Shown: positions 7,877 through 16,882 of the stretch, in pieces
Layout of the letters: the number at the start of each line of letters is the position of its first letter
Numbering within the stretch: the stretch's first letter is position 1
Assembly (NCBI GenBank): GCA_947632355.1
Contig: CANROY010000003.1
Span: forward strand, 1 to 47,034
Direction: 5' to 3'
Length of the DNA: 47,034 nt
Source: an uncultured Bacilli bacterium
GTDB lineage: Bacteria > Bacillota_I > Bacilli_A > RF39 > UBA660
Position numbers and translations under genes: made by a program
Notes under the pieces: generated by a model
What the model was told of the DNA's origin: nothing
Seen by the model: the letters and a program-made list of their open reading frames with translations, nothing else
Databases searched by the model: none

Positions 7877-8401
7877 TTGGATAATAGTGCAAGAAAAAAA
7901 ATGGATTTGTGTTATAGAAAAGAACAAAAGGATTGGTTTTTAACGTTATATAAAAACAGAAAAATAATTGATCGACAAGTATTAACGAATGAAGAAGCTT
8001 TACATTATTTATTTGCTTTTTGTTATAAACTAAAGAATTTCCATATTAAAAATCTAAATGATACTATAGAATTACTTAAATCTAATTCAATTTTAGGTAC
8101 TTTTACTTATGAAGGAGAAAAAAATTTAATGCTTCGCTTTTTGCTTTGTTTATTAAATGGAGCTAAAAATAATACGTTTACACATATTCTTCCCGGTTTT
8201 TGTGAATCTGAAACAGGCATTCATTTGACTTTTTTAGAAAATACCATTCGTCTTGATAACTTATTTGGAAGAAAGAATGGTTTAAATTTACAAGAACAAG
8301 AATTCTTTAATCATTTTTTTAAAGAGGAGCAAATGCAACCCATTTTTGCACAGGCAATAGAAGAGCAAAAAACAATTAGAAAAACTTTAAATAGGATGTA
8401 A
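7877..8401 (+). CDS. hypothetical protein, paralogue of the preceding gene
   Basis: About 174 residues of unknown family. The N-terminal ~70 residues align with those of the 7044 protein (NSARKKMDLCYRKEQKDW, then FCYKLKNFHIKNLNDTIELL against FCCKSVGYISCKSLVDTVAI). The longest ORF starts at ATG 7844, but a consensus -10 box overlaps that codon. An AAGAGGTG site at 7861-7868 serves TTG 7877 (or 7871), which also fits the alignment with the paralogue. The C-terminal part diverges. It ends about 30 bp before the mutS -10 box. Confidence 0.6.
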   Translation: MDNSARKKMDLCYRKEQKDWFLTLYKNRKIIDRQVLTNEEALHYLFAFCYKLKNFHIKNLNDTIELLKSNSILGTFTYEGEKNLMLRFLLCLLNGAKNNTFTHILPGFCESETGIHLTFLENTIRLDNLFGRKNGLNLQEQEFFNHFFKEEQMQPIFAQAIEEQKTIRKTLNRM

Positions 8402-8430
8402 TTTAGGTTACTCCTTTTTTAATTTTATGT

Positions 8431-8436
8431 TATAAT
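8431..8436 (+). promoter_or_regulatory. probable -10 box of mutS
   Basis: TATAAT lies 25 bp before the mutS ATG. No convincing -35 was found, and the leader would be very short. Confidence 0.4.
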
Positions 8437-8455
8437 AGTTTTTAAGGTGGGTAGT

Positions 8456-11008
8456 ATGAAACGTAGTGAAGTAGACAAAGAAAAATTAAGCCCTGGTATG
8501 CGTCAATATTATGATATAAAAGAAGAGTATAAAGAAGAATTATTGTTTTATCGTTTAGGGGATTTTTATGAGTTGTTTTTTGAAGATGGAGAAATCGCCT
8601 CTCGTGAACTTGAACTTACATTAACAAGTAAAAATGCTGGATTAGAAGAAAGAGTACCAATGTGTGGTGTTCCTTTTCATTCTGTAAAACCCTATATTGA
8701 GAAATTAGTAAATAAAGGCTATAAAGTGGCGATTTGTGAACAGCTAGAAGACCCCAAAAATGCTAAAGGAATGGTAAAACGTGGAGTTGTCGAGGTCATC
8801 AGTAAAGGTTCTATTGTGGATTCTGACCTTTTAAATGAACACGACCACAACTATATTGCGAGTGTTCTAGATTTTTCATTCACCTATGTTTTATGTTACG
8901 CTGATATCTCAACTGGTACTCTAAACGTTATGAACGTACAACACAACAAAGAAAAATTATTAAATGAGATTCTAAATTTAAAAATCAAAGAAGTGTTATT
9001 AAAAGACAATACGGACGTGGAACTCATTAGTACATTAAAAGGCAATTATGGAATTGAAGTCTCTATTTCAGATGGATTTTTAGAAGAAGGAATTGAAAAA
9101 TTACTAAACACAGTAGAAGATATTCGTTTTAAAGAAGGAATTAAACATATTCTTTACTATTTAATTGTTCGAGAACTAAAAAGTATCGACCACATTAAGA
9201 GTGTGAATGTCATTAATAGCGATGATTATTTAGAGATGGATGTTCATACCATTCGTAATTTAGAGTTAGTAGAAACCTTACGTTTAAAAGAAAGAATGTA
9301 TTCTTTACTATGGCTTTTAGATAAAACAAAAACCTCTATGGGAAGTCGTAAGTTAAAAGAGTATTTAATTCATCCTTTAAAAGATAAAAAACGTATTGAA
9401 GAACGTTTCGATAAAATAACGGTTTTAAATAATGAATTTATTTTAAAAGACCGCCTAAGAGATGCACTGTACGAAGTCTATGACATAGAACGACTTTGTG
9501 GAAAAGTAGCGTGTGGTTCTTTAAACGCTAGAGATTTATTACAACTAAAAAATAGTTTAAAAGTCTTACCAACAATAAAAGAAATTGTTTCAGAATTAAA
9601 GTTTGATTATGAAATCAATACCCATAACGAACTTTATGAGTTACTGGAAAGAGGAATTTATGAAGAACCTCCTGTTACCTTAAAAGAAGGTTATTTAATT
9701 AAAGAAGGGTATAACGAAGAATTAGATGAACTAAAAAGTATTCGTAGTGGTGGTAAAAACTTTATTGCAGAGTTTGAAAATAAATTAAAAGAAAGTACCG
9801 GAATTAAAAATTTGAAAGTAGGATACACAAGAGTATTTGGTTATTTCATTGAAGTGAGTAAAGGACAAGTAAAAGAAATTAGTCCGGATTTAAATTGGGA
9901 AAGAAGACAAACTCTTGCTAATGCCGAGCGATTTATTTCTCCAGAACTAAAAGAAAAAGAAGCCCTTATCTTAAACGCCGAAGAAAAAATCATTGAACTT
10001 GAATACAATTTATTTAATGAGATAAAAGAGCAAGTAAAACAAGTTTTAATTTCTTTAAAAGATACAGCAGAAATCTTAAGCGAACTAGATGCTTTAGCAA
10101 GTTTAGCGGTTTGTGCAGAAGAATATGGTTTTGTAAGACCTACGTTAAATGAAAATCATACGATTGATATCAAAGATGGTTTTCATCCGGTTATTATGAA
10201 AGTCAGTAGTGAAGCATTTGTTCCCAATGATTGTTGCATGAATGAACAAATTAGTACTCTTTTAATAACAGGACCAAATATGAGTGGTAAATCAACCTAT
10301 ATGAGACAACTCGCCATTATTGTGATTATGGCCCAAATGGGTTCTTTTGTTCCAGCAAAAAGTGCAAATTTACCGATTATTGATAAAATATTTACACGAA
10401 TCGGAGCAAGTGATGACTTAGTAAGTGGAGAATCGACGTTTATGGTGGAAATGAATGAAGCCAAGAATGCTTTAGTAAATGCAACTGAAAATAGTCTAGT
10501 CTTATTTGATGAACTCGGTCGTGGTACAGCAACATATGATGGTATGAGTCTTGCCTATGCTATACTTGAATATGTCAATGAACATATAAAATGTAAGACG
10601 CTTTTTTCAACCCATTATCACGAACTAACAGCTTTAGAAAGAGAAATACCAAGTATTAAAAATATTCACGTATCAGCATATGAAGAAGATGGTAAAATTA
10701 CGTTCTTACATAAAATTAAAAATGGTGCCGTTGATAAAAGTTATGGAATTCACGTAGCCAAACTTGCTGGAATGCCAAAAGAAGTAACAGATAGAGCAAC
10801 AACTATTCTAGCATCTTACGAGCAAAAAAAGGAAAAAAATAGTAGCAATGATAAAGTGCAACTCTCTATGCAATTTGAAGAACCAAAACAAGAAGATCCG
10901 ATTCAAAAATTCTTAAATGGTGTAGACCCTGTTTATATGACCCCTATTGAAGCCATCAATACTTTATACGAATTAAAGAAATTAATGAGTGATAGTAAAA
11001 AAATGTAA
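8456..11008 (+). CDS. mutS: DNA mismatch repair ATPase MutS
   Basis: Recognises mismatches and small loops in DNA. Full length (850 aa). The mismatch-binding domain I carries the F-x-E motif in RLGDFYELF (residues ~33-41). The C-terminal ATPase has Walker A GPNMSGKSTYM, Walker B LFDELGRGT and the STHYHEL motif. The extreme C-terminus has the conserved DP.YMTPIEAINTLYELKKL helix-turn-helix used for dimerisation. ATG 8456 is preferred to GTG 8447 because AAGG lies at 8444. The usual partner mutL does not follow in this window. It is a useful comparison for the mini-MutS at 24045. Confidence 0.97.
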   Translation: MKRSEVDKEKLSPGMRQYYDIKEEYKEELLFYRLGDFYELFFEDGEIASRELELTLTSKNAGLEERVPMCGVPFHSVKPYIEKLVNKGYKVAICEQLEDPKNAKGMVKRGVVEVISKGSIVDSDLLNEHDHNYIASVLDFSFTYVLCYADISTGTLNVMNVQHNKEKLLNEILNLKIKEVLLKDNTDVELISTLKGNYGIEVSISDGFLEEGIEKLLNTVEDIRFKEGIKHILYYLIVRELKSIDHIKSVNVINSDDYLEMDVHTIRNLELVETLRLKERMYSLLWLLDKTKTSMGSRKLKEYLIHPLKDKKRIEERFDKITVLNNEFILKDRLRDALYEVYDIERLCGKVACGSLNARDLLQLKNSLKVLPTIKEIVSELKFDYEINTHNELYELLERGIYEEPPVTLKEGYLIKEGYNEELDELKSIRSGGKNFIAEFENKLKESTGIKNLKVGYTRVFGYFIEVSKGQVKEISPDLNWERRQTLANAERFISPELKEKEALILNAEEKIIELEYNLFNEIKEQVKQVLISLKDTAEILSELDALASLAVCAEEYGFVRPTLNENHTIDIKDGFHPVIMKVSSEAFVPNDCCMNEQISTLLITGPNMSGKSTYMRQLAIIVIMAQMGSFVPAKSANLPIIDKIFTRIGASDDLVSGESTFMVEMNEAKNALVNATENSLVLFDELGRGTATYDGMSLAYAILEYVNEHIKCKTLFSTHYHELTALEREIPSIKNIHVSAYEEDGKITFLHKIKNGAVDKSYGIHVAKLAGMPKEVTDRATTILASYEQKKEKNSSNDKVQLSMQFEEPKQEDPIQKFLNGVDPVYMTPIEAINTLYELKKLMSDSKKM

Positions 11009-11074
11009 ATTTACAGTTAAAATTTTTAAAAATAAATAGGATACGTTATAATATAATTAAATTAGGAGGGCTTT

Positions 11075-11839
11075 ATGGAAACTATAGTTTTAACAAATGA
11101 AATTCAAAAATATTTAGAAAAGGGAAATGTGGAGTGTAATGATGTCTTACGTTATTACTTAAATAAAAATATCAAAACTATTTTTGGAAAAGATGACTTT
11201 ACTTCTCAAGATGTGGAAATCAATTATATCGTTTCTAAAGAAATGAATTATCAAAAATTACCTCACATAGAAGAGAAAAAGGTTGTATTATTTTTAAATG
11301 TGTTAGGTTCTATTTATAGAGTTTATTTGAATGAAGCAGAAAAAACACTCGAAATGAAAAAGCAAGGTTTAGAAGTAGGTTTTAAAATTTTTAAAACGAG
11401 AAATGGTTTAGCCAATACTTTAACCAATATTCAAAATGCAGAAACAATTGTGGAATATCAAAATGTTTCTTTAGAAAAACAAATTTTTGACTATCAAAAA
11501 GTAGTGTATACAGTAGATGGCGAAGAAAAAGTTTTTGATGCCTATCGTATGAGTCCTATGGGAACAAAAATAAAAGAAAAGGAAGTTTTTTGTCTAGAAC
11601 CTTTGTTAACCTCTAGGATTGGAACAAAACACGGCGAATTTAATAATGGTCCATTATTAAAAAGATTTCTTTCGAATTGCAAAGAAATCTTAGAAAACTT
11701 AAAAGTAAAAAGTGAAATCGTAAGTGTTTCTACATCTTATCAATTAAACGATCCCAAATACTATTTAGAAGAAATATTTCAAATCTTAGAAGAGAAAAGC
11801 AAAGAAGATGTTCTTTCTAAAGATAGAAAAATTAGTTAA
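11075..11839 (+). CDS. hypothetical protein between mutS and nusB
   Basis: 254 residues, soluble, no signal peptide or membrane helix, and no motif I recognise. It starts at ATG 11075 with AGGAGGG upstream and ends at a strong terminator. It occupies the place where mutL often follows mutS, but shows no MutL motif (no GHKL ATP-binding pattern). Function unknown. Confidence 0.7.
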   Translation: METIVLTNEIQKYLEKGNVECNDVLRYYLNKNIKTIFGKDDFTSQDVEINYIVSKEMNYQKLPHIEEKKVVLFLNVLGSIYRVYLNEAEKTLEMKKQGLEVGFKIFKTRNGLANTLTNIQNAETIVEYQNVSLEKQIFDYQKVVYTVDGEEKVFDAYRMSPMGTKIKEKEVFCLEPLLTSRIGTKHGEFNNGPLLKRFLSNCKEILENLKVKSEIVSVSTSYQLNDPKYYLEEIFQILEEKSKEDVLSKDRKIS

Positions 11840-11868
11840 AATTACATTTAGAGAATGTAGTTTTTTCT
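11838..11868 (+). terminator. intrinsic terminator
   Basis: AAAATTACATT / AATGTAGTTTT stem with one wobble, then a T-run; it overlaps the preceding stop codon. Confidence 0.75.
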
Positions 11869-11933
11869 TTTTTGAGAGCATATAAATGTTTACTAATTTG
11901 GTGTTTTTTTGTATAATTTAATTGGTGGTTTTT

Positions 11934-12329
11934 ATGGCTTACAAGAGAAGTGAATTAAGAGAAAAATGTATGGTAATTTTATACCAATACGATTTAATGA
12001 AAAAGAATAAAGTAGAAGTGAGTCTTGATGATTTAATCAAAGACAATATTGATATTGAAAATGAGTTTGTGAAAGATATTGTGTATGGAGTCGTTACACA
12101 CCAAACCGAATTAGATGAATTAGCCAACAAATATATGAAAGATTGGACCATCGACCGTTTGGATAAAACCGGTGCTTCTATTTTACGTATGGCGATCTTT
12201 GAACTAAAATATACTGATACACCGGAAGTTGTTGTGATTAATGAAGCCATTGAATTATCCAAAAAATATAGTGATGATGCCGTACGAAAAATGATTAATG
12301 CTGTTTTAGATAAAATAATACGTGAATAG
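11934..12329 (+). CDS. nusB: transcription antitermination factor NusB
   Basis: A 131-residue all-helical RNA-binding factor of rRNA antitermination. It shows the family's RSELREKCMVILYQYDL start, and DRLDKTGASILRMAIFEL and TPEVVVINEAIELSKKY in the C-terminal half. ATG 11934 is chosen over the in-frame TTG 11922 since GGTGG sits at 11924. It heads the conserved nusB-xseA-xseB order, here extended by proS. Confidence 0.95.
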   Translation: MAYKRSELREKCMVILYQYDLMKKNKVEVSLDDLIKDNIDIENEFVKDIVYGVVTHQTELDELANKYMKDWTIDRLDKTGASILRMAIFELKYTDTPEVVVINEAIELSKKYSDDAVRKMINAVLDKIIRE

Positions 12330-12340
12330 GAGAATGCCTT

Positions 12341-13687
12341 ATGATAGGAACCGAAGAAAAGTATATAAAAATAAGTGATTTGAATGAATATATTAAAGTG
12401 ATGTTTGATGAAAATAGTTTTCTTCGTAAAATCTATTTAAAAGGCGAAATATCCAACTTTAAAAATCATTCTCGAGGACATTTATATTTTACACTAAAAG
12501 ATGAAACATCTAGAATTAGTGCTGTTATGTTTTACAATAATGCTCTTTCTTTACAATTCAAACCGGAAGATGGAATGAATGTGTTAGTAGAGGGGCGTAT
12601 TTCTTGCTATCCTGCTCAAGGAACGTATCAAATTTACGTTGAGAAAATGGAAATGGATGGCTTAGGAAATCTTTATATTGAATATGAAAAATTAAAAAAG
12701 AAACTTGCAAGTGAAGGATTATTCGATGCCAAATACAAAAAGCCAATCCCGAAATATCCAAAGAAAATTGGTATTATTACGGCCCCTACAGGAGCAGCCA
12801 TTCGTGATATTTTAAGTACCATAAAAAGAAGGTATCCGATTTGTGAAACCATTCTATTTCCTTCCTTAGTCCAAGGTTCTTCTGCGGCCCCAGAAATTGT
12901 AAGACAACTAAAAAAAGCCAATGAATTTGATTTAGATGTCATTATTTGTGGTCGTGGTGGAGGTTCCATTGAAGACTTGTGGGCATTTAATGAAGAGAGT
13001 GTTGCTCGTGCTATTTTTGAATCCAAAATTCCTGTCATTAGTGCTGTTGGCCACGAAGTTGATTTTACGATTGCCGATTTTGTAGCAGATTTACGTGCTC
13101 CAACACCAACAGGTGCTGCTGAAATGGCTGTTCCAACTAAGTATGATACTCTATGTTTACTAGAAGAAAAAAGGCGTCAAGCAAATACCTTAATCAAAAA
13201 TCATTTAAAAAGAAAAGCGGAAAAGATAGAAAGTCTAAAATCAAGTTTTATTTTAAAAAATCCCATGACGTTATACGAAGTAAAAGAGCAAAAACTCGAT
13301 TTATTAATGGATAACTTGTATAAAACGATGATGGCAAAGATAAAGGATAGTGAGAATCGTTTCTTGCATATCAAACAAAGTACGATATTAAAACGACCGC
13401 TTGATTCTTTTCAACTATCAAAAACAAAAATAAAAACGATGGAAGAAAAGTTAAAAGCTGAAGTTCAAACGATTTTAAAGCAAAAAAATCACGAACATCA
13501 ATTACTCTTAAATACTTTAAAACTAGTAAATCCCCTAAATATACTAGATAAAGGGTATAGTTTGGTACTAAAAGATGGAAAAGTCGTAAAAGAAAAAGAA
13601 ATCAATATCAATGATGAAATAGAAATTAAATTAACGAATGCTGAAATTAAGGCGATTGTAAAGGAGAAGAAAGAATGGAAAATTTAA
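12341..13687 (+). CDS. xseA: exodeoxyribonuclease VII large subunit
   Basis: The catalytic subunit of ExoVII, which degrades single-stranded DNA to oligonucleotides. It has an N-terminal OB-fold (residues ~8-105, ISNFKNHSRGHLYFTLKDE) and a catalytic domain with TAPTGAAIRDIL, CGRGGGSIEDLWAFNEE and SAVGHEVDFTIADFVAD. A long coiled-coil follows, then the C-terminal LDKGYSLV. At 448 aa it has the expected length. It starts 11 bp after nusB (AGGAG site) and overlaps xseB by 13 bp, so the two are translationally coupled. Confidence 0.97.
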   Translation: MIGTEEKYIKISDLNEYIKVMFDENSFLRKIYLKGEISNFKNHSRGHLYFTLKDETSRISAVMFYNNALSLQFKPEDGMNVLVEGRISCYPAQGTYQIYVEKMEMDGLGNLYIEYEKLKKKLASEGLFDAKYKKPIPKYPKKIGIITAPTGAAIRDILSTIKRRYPICETILFPSLVQGSSAAPEIVRQLKKANEFDLDVIICGRGGGSIEDLWAFNEESVARAIFESKIPVISAVGHEVDFTIADFVADLRAPTPTGAAEMAVPTKYDTLCLLEEKRRQANTLIKNHLKRKAEKIESLKSSFILKNPMTLYEVKEQKLDLLMDNLYKTMMAKIKDSENRFLHIKQSTILKRPLDSFQLSKTKIKTMEEKLKAEVQTILKQKNHEHQLLLNTLKLVNPLNILDKGYSLVLKDGKVVKEKEININDEIEIKLTNAEIKAIVKEKKEWKI

Positions 13688-13902
13688 GTTTTGAACAATC
13701 ATTAGAAAAATTAGAAACAATTGTACACGAATTAGAAAATGGGTCTATTGAATTAGATAAAGCCATTGAAAAGTACACAGAAGCAATGAAATTAGTAAAA
13801 TCTTGTAGTGAAAAGTTAAATGAAGCCACGGATAAAGTCAATAAAATCTTAAAAGAAAATGGAGAATTAGTTGATTTTGCCATTGAAAATAATGAAGAAT
13901 AG
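13675..13902 (+). CDS. xseB: exodeoxyribonuclease VII small subunit
   Basis: A 75-residue helical hairpin protein that coats the coiled-coil arm of XseA. The family signature is clear: FEQSLEKLETIVHELENG, then LDKAIEKYTEAMKLVKSC and KLNEATDKV. It overlaps the xseA end by 13 bp and is followed 8 bp later by proS. Confidence 0.96.
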   Translation: MENLSFEQSLEKLETIVHELENGSIELDKAIEKYTEAMKLVKSCSEKLNEATDKVNKILKENGELVDFAIENNEE

Positions 13903-13910
13903 GTGATTCG

Positions 13911-15335
13911 ATGAAAGAATTAGTACGTGATATTACGAGCCGTGATGTAGATTTTGCTAAGTGGTACACTGATGTTGTAAGAGTTGCTGATTTAGTAGAT
14001 TATTCTTCGGTAAAGGGAAGTATGATTATTCGTCCTTATGGCTATGCAATTTGGGAAAATATGATGAACATTCTTGACCAAGAATTTAAAAAACGTGGAA
14101 CACTCAATGTGCAAATGCCTATGTTTATTCCAGAAAGCTTATTAAATGTCGAAAAAGAACACGTAGAAGGATTTGCTCCTGAAGTGGCTTGGGTAACCCA
14201 CGGAGGAAATGAAAAGTTAGAAGAAAGAATGTGTGTAAGACCTACAAGTGAAGTCTTATTCTGCGACCATTTTAAAAAAATAATTAAATCCTATCGTGAT
14301 TTACCCCTTATTTATAACCAATGGTGTACGATTGTAAGATGGGAAAAGACAACAAGACCTTTCTTACGTAGTCGTGAAATTTTATGGCAAGAAGGACATA
14401 CGATGCATGCAAACCGTGAAGAAGCCATAGCTAAAACCAAAGAAATGCTAAAAGTCTATGAAGATTTTCAAAGAAATTATCTTGCTTTACCCGTAATTGT
14501 TGGTAAAAAGAGCGATAAAGAAAAATTTGCGGGGGCAGAAGAAACCTATACCATCGAAGCCATGATGTATGATGGTGTTGCTTTACAAAACGGAACAAGT
14601 CATTATTTTGGTCAAGGTTTTAGTAAAGCCTTTGGAATTGAGTTTTTAAATAAAGAAAATAAGTTAGAAAATCCTTATCAAACCAGTTGGGGTTGTACAA
14701 CTCGTATGATTGGGGCTATTATTATGACCCATAGTGATGATTATGGACTTGTACTTCCACCAAAAATTGCTCCTATTAAAGTCAATTTAATTCCAATTGG
14801 AAAAAATGAAGAAGTTCTAAAAACAATGGAAGAAATTAAAGCATCTTTAGATAAGGAAAATATTACCAATACTATAGATACAAGTGATAAAACACCAGGA
14901 TTTAAATTTGCAGAATCTGAAGTAAAGGGATATCCTATTCGTATGGAACTAGGCCCTAGAGACTTAGAACAAGGCGTTATTACGTTAGTTCGAAGAGATA
15001 CATTAGAAAAGAAGACTGTTTCTATAAGTGATGTTGTTCGTGAAGTAGAAACTTTATTAGATGATATTCAAACCAATCTTTATAATCGTGCTTTAGAAAG
15101 ACGTAATTCTATGTTGTATGATGCCCAAACTTGGGAAGAATTTTTATCACTTGCCAATGTAAAACCAGGATTTATCAAAGTCAATTGGTGTGGGGATGTT
15201 TCGTGTGAAGATAAAATCAAAAATGAAACCGGTTATAAATCTCGTTGTATTATAGAAGAAGAAAAAGCGGATGGAAAATGCGTTTGCTGTGGAAAAGAAG
15301 CCAAATGCAAAATCTACTTTGGTAAACAATACTAA
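13911..15335 (+). CDS. proS: prolyl-tRNA synthetase, archaeal/eukaryotic-type
   Basis: Charges tRNA-Pro. At 474 aa it is shorter than the usual bacterial enzyme and lacks the editing insertion domain between motifs 2 and 3. Class II motifs are present: motif 1 around IIRPYGYAIWENMMNIL, VRPTSEVLFCDHF, motif 2 RWEKTTRPFLRSREILWQEGHT and motif 3-like TSWGCTTRMIGAIIMTHSDD. The C-terminal domain has the extra module of this type, with cysteines in WCGDVSCEDK and GKCVCCGKEAKC, ending in tyrosine. Such enzymes occur in archaea, eukaryotes and several low-GC bacteria. It closes the nusB operon at the terminator at 15334. Confidence 0.95.
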   Translation: MKELVRDITSRDVDFAKWYTDVVRVADLVDYSSVKGSMIIRPYGYAIWENMMNILDQEFKKRGTLNVQMPMFIPESLLNVEKEHVEGFAPEVAWVTHGGNEKLEERMCVRPTSEVLFCDHFKKIIKSYRDLPLIYNQWCTIVRWEKTTRPFLRSREILWQEGHTMHANREEAIAKTKEMLKVYEDFQRNYLALPVIVGKKSDKEKFAGAEETYTIEAMMYDGVALQNGTSHYFGQGFSKAFGIEFLNKENKLENPYQTSWGCTTRMIGAIIMTHSDDYGLVLPPKIAPIKVNLIPIGKNEEVLKTMEEIKASLDKENITNTIDTSDKTPGFKFAESEVKGYPIRMELGPRDLEQGVITLVRRDTLEKKTVSISDVVREVETLLDDIQTNLYNRALERRNSMLYDAQTWEEFLSLANVKPGFIKVNWCGDVSCEDKIKNETGYKSRCIIEEEKADGKCVCCGKEAKCKIYFGKQY

Positions 15336-15367
15336 CAATATTTGGTAAAAACCAATTATTGTTTTTA
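15334..15367 (+). terminator. intrinsic terminator of the nusB-proS operon
   Basis: Twelve of thirteen positions pair between AACAATATTTGGT and ACCAATTATTGTT, with an AAAA loop and a T-rich tail. Confidence 0.85.
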
Positions 15368-15415
15368 TTTTTCTTTTTTTCTTGTTAAAACTACTACTAG
15401 TGAGGTAGTGATAGT

Positions 15416-16390
15416 ATGGAAAGATTAAAAATCATTTTAAGTTTTTTATTGCTTTTTTATCCAAGTATTGTTCTTGCCTATTCGAGTAGAATCATTGTAG
15501 GTGGAGAAAATATTGGAATCAATATTCATAGTAAAGGCGTATTAGTTGTCGGTTTTTACAAAGTAAATGGTAAGGACGTAGCAACAGAGCCTGCTATTCA
15601 AATAGGAGATTACATTACAAAAGTCGGTAATGTTGAAATCAATTCGATTAATGAACTAACCAATGAGATAGAACGACAAATAAAGGATTCCAAAATCGAA
15701 TTAACCTTTACGCGTGATGGAAAAGAATATCAAAGCAATATGTCTTTAATTGAACAAGACCATATTTTTAAAACAGGTTTATATGTAAAAGATAGTATTA
15801 CAGGAATTGGGACTCTTACCTATATTGACCCAGAAAGTAAAATATTTGGGGCTTTAGGGCACGAAATTATTGAAGCGAATTCCAATAAACGAATTGAAGT
15901 TAAAACCGGGACGATTTTTAATAGTACCATTACCGGTATTCATAAAAGTAGTGATGGAACACCAGGAGAGAAAAAAGCCAATTTTAAACCAAATGTTGTG
16001 TATGGAACGATTAACAAAAATACTGAATATGGACTTTTTGGAACTTATAACGCTACTTTAGATGCTTCAAGTACTTATGAAGTAGCAACAAAAGAAGAAG
16101 TGAAAGTTGGAGATGCAACCATTCGTACCGTTTTAAATGGCGAGGAAGTAAAAGAATATTCTATTTATATTAATAAAATCAATGAATATAACAAGATTAA
16201 AAACTTATCATTTGAAATTACGGATTCTGAACTTTTAGACAAAGCCGGAGGGATTGTGCAAGGAATGAGTGGAAGTCCTATTATTCAAAATGGTAAAATA
16301 ATTGGTGCCGTTACCCATGTTATAGTCGATAACGTAAAAACAGGCTATGGTATCTTTATTACTACAATGTTAGAAGAAGGCGAACAATAA
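15416..16390 (+). CDS. spoIVB: SpoIVB-type sporulation serine peptidase (PDZ + S55)
   Basis: A forespore protease that, in spore formers, crosses the inner spore membrane and cleaves SpoIVFA to trigger pro-sigma-K processing. An N-terminal signal/anchor (residues ~5-22) is followed by a PDZ domain (~30-110, IGDYITKVGNVEINSINEL) and the S55 domain with ALGHEIIE (catalytic His) and QGMSGSPIIQNGKIIGAVTH (catalytic Ser). At 324 aa it is shorter than the Bacillus enzyme, mainly before the PDZ domain. Its likely substrate and target are encoded a few genes downstream (18639-20019). Confidence 0.9.
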   Translation: MERLKIILSFLLLFYPSIVLAYSSRIIVGGENIGINIHSKGVLVVGFYKVNGKDVATEPAIQIGDYITKVGNVEINSINELTNEIERQIKDSKIELTFTRDGKEYQSNMSLIEQDHIFKTGLYVKDSITGIGTLTYIDPESKIFGALGHEIIEANSNKRIEVKTGTIFNSTITGIHKSSDGTPGEKKANFKPNVVYGTINKNTEYGLFGTYNATLDASSTYEVATKEEVKVGDATIRTVLNGEEVKEYSIYINKINEYNKIKNLSFEITDSELLDKAGGIVQGMSGSPIIQNGKIIGAVTHVIVDNVKTGYGIFITTMLEEGEQ

Positions 16391-16400
16391 GCCTTTTTTT
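16377..16400 (+). terminator. weak intrinsic terminator after spoIVB
   Basis: AAGGC / GCCTT stem spanning the spoIVB stop codon, followed by TTTTT. Confidence 0.5.
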
Positions 16401-16450
16401 GACATTTTTTTTAAGTCTTTTTTGCTATAACACTCTTAGGTGATGGAATT

Positions 16451-16882
16451 TTGAAAACAACTTTAAAAGTAATTCTTTTTTCTTCCTTTGTAGGAATCGT
16501 TCTAGCATGCCTATTTTTCTTTAATGTGAAGGAAAAAGCTGAAGCGAAAAACAAACCGATTTTATACGCTTTTCAAGTCGGTGTCTTTAAAAATAGAGAT
16601 AATGCAACACTATTTAAGGAAAAGTATAAAACCAGTGCTCTTATCTATGATGGGGAATACTATCGCGTTTATATTGGGGTCACAACAAACAATAAAGAGG
16701 AATTAGAAAGTCTATTTAATCAAGAGGGTTATCATTATTATATAAAAGAACTAGAAGTTACGAGTGGTTTATATGCAGAAATGGAAAAATACGATTATTT
16801 ACTCAAGAATAGTAGTGAAGAAAGTAAGTTTTCTATCATTCAAAAGATGCTAGAAAGTGTAAGCAATGAATTACAAAATTAA
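16451..16882 (+). CDS. membrane-anchored SPOR-domain-like protein
   Basis: 143 residues with an N-terminal membrane segment (residues ~4-24) and then an extracytoplasmic SPOR-like fold: FQVGVFKNRDNATLFKEKY ... YYRVYIGVTTNNKEELESLF. SPOR domains bind denuded peptidoglycan at septa or the spore envelope. The start is TTG 16451 with AGGTGATGG about 10 bp upstream. It lies between spoIVB and radC and overlaps radC by 17 bp. A spore- or division-related role is inferred from domain and place. Confidence 0.7.
   Translation: MKTTLKVILFSSFVGIVLACLFFFNVKEKAEAKNKPILYAFQVGVFKNRDNATLFKEKYKTSALIYDGEYYRVYIGVTTNNKEELESLFNQEGYHYYIKELEVTSGLYAEMEKYDYLLKNSSEESKFSIIQKMLESVSNELQN

Noticed and set aside
12673..13038. 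Long minus-strand frames inside xseA, uvrC, rpoD and dnaG
   Set aside because: Antisense to well-conserved genes with complete motifs; no independent start signals.
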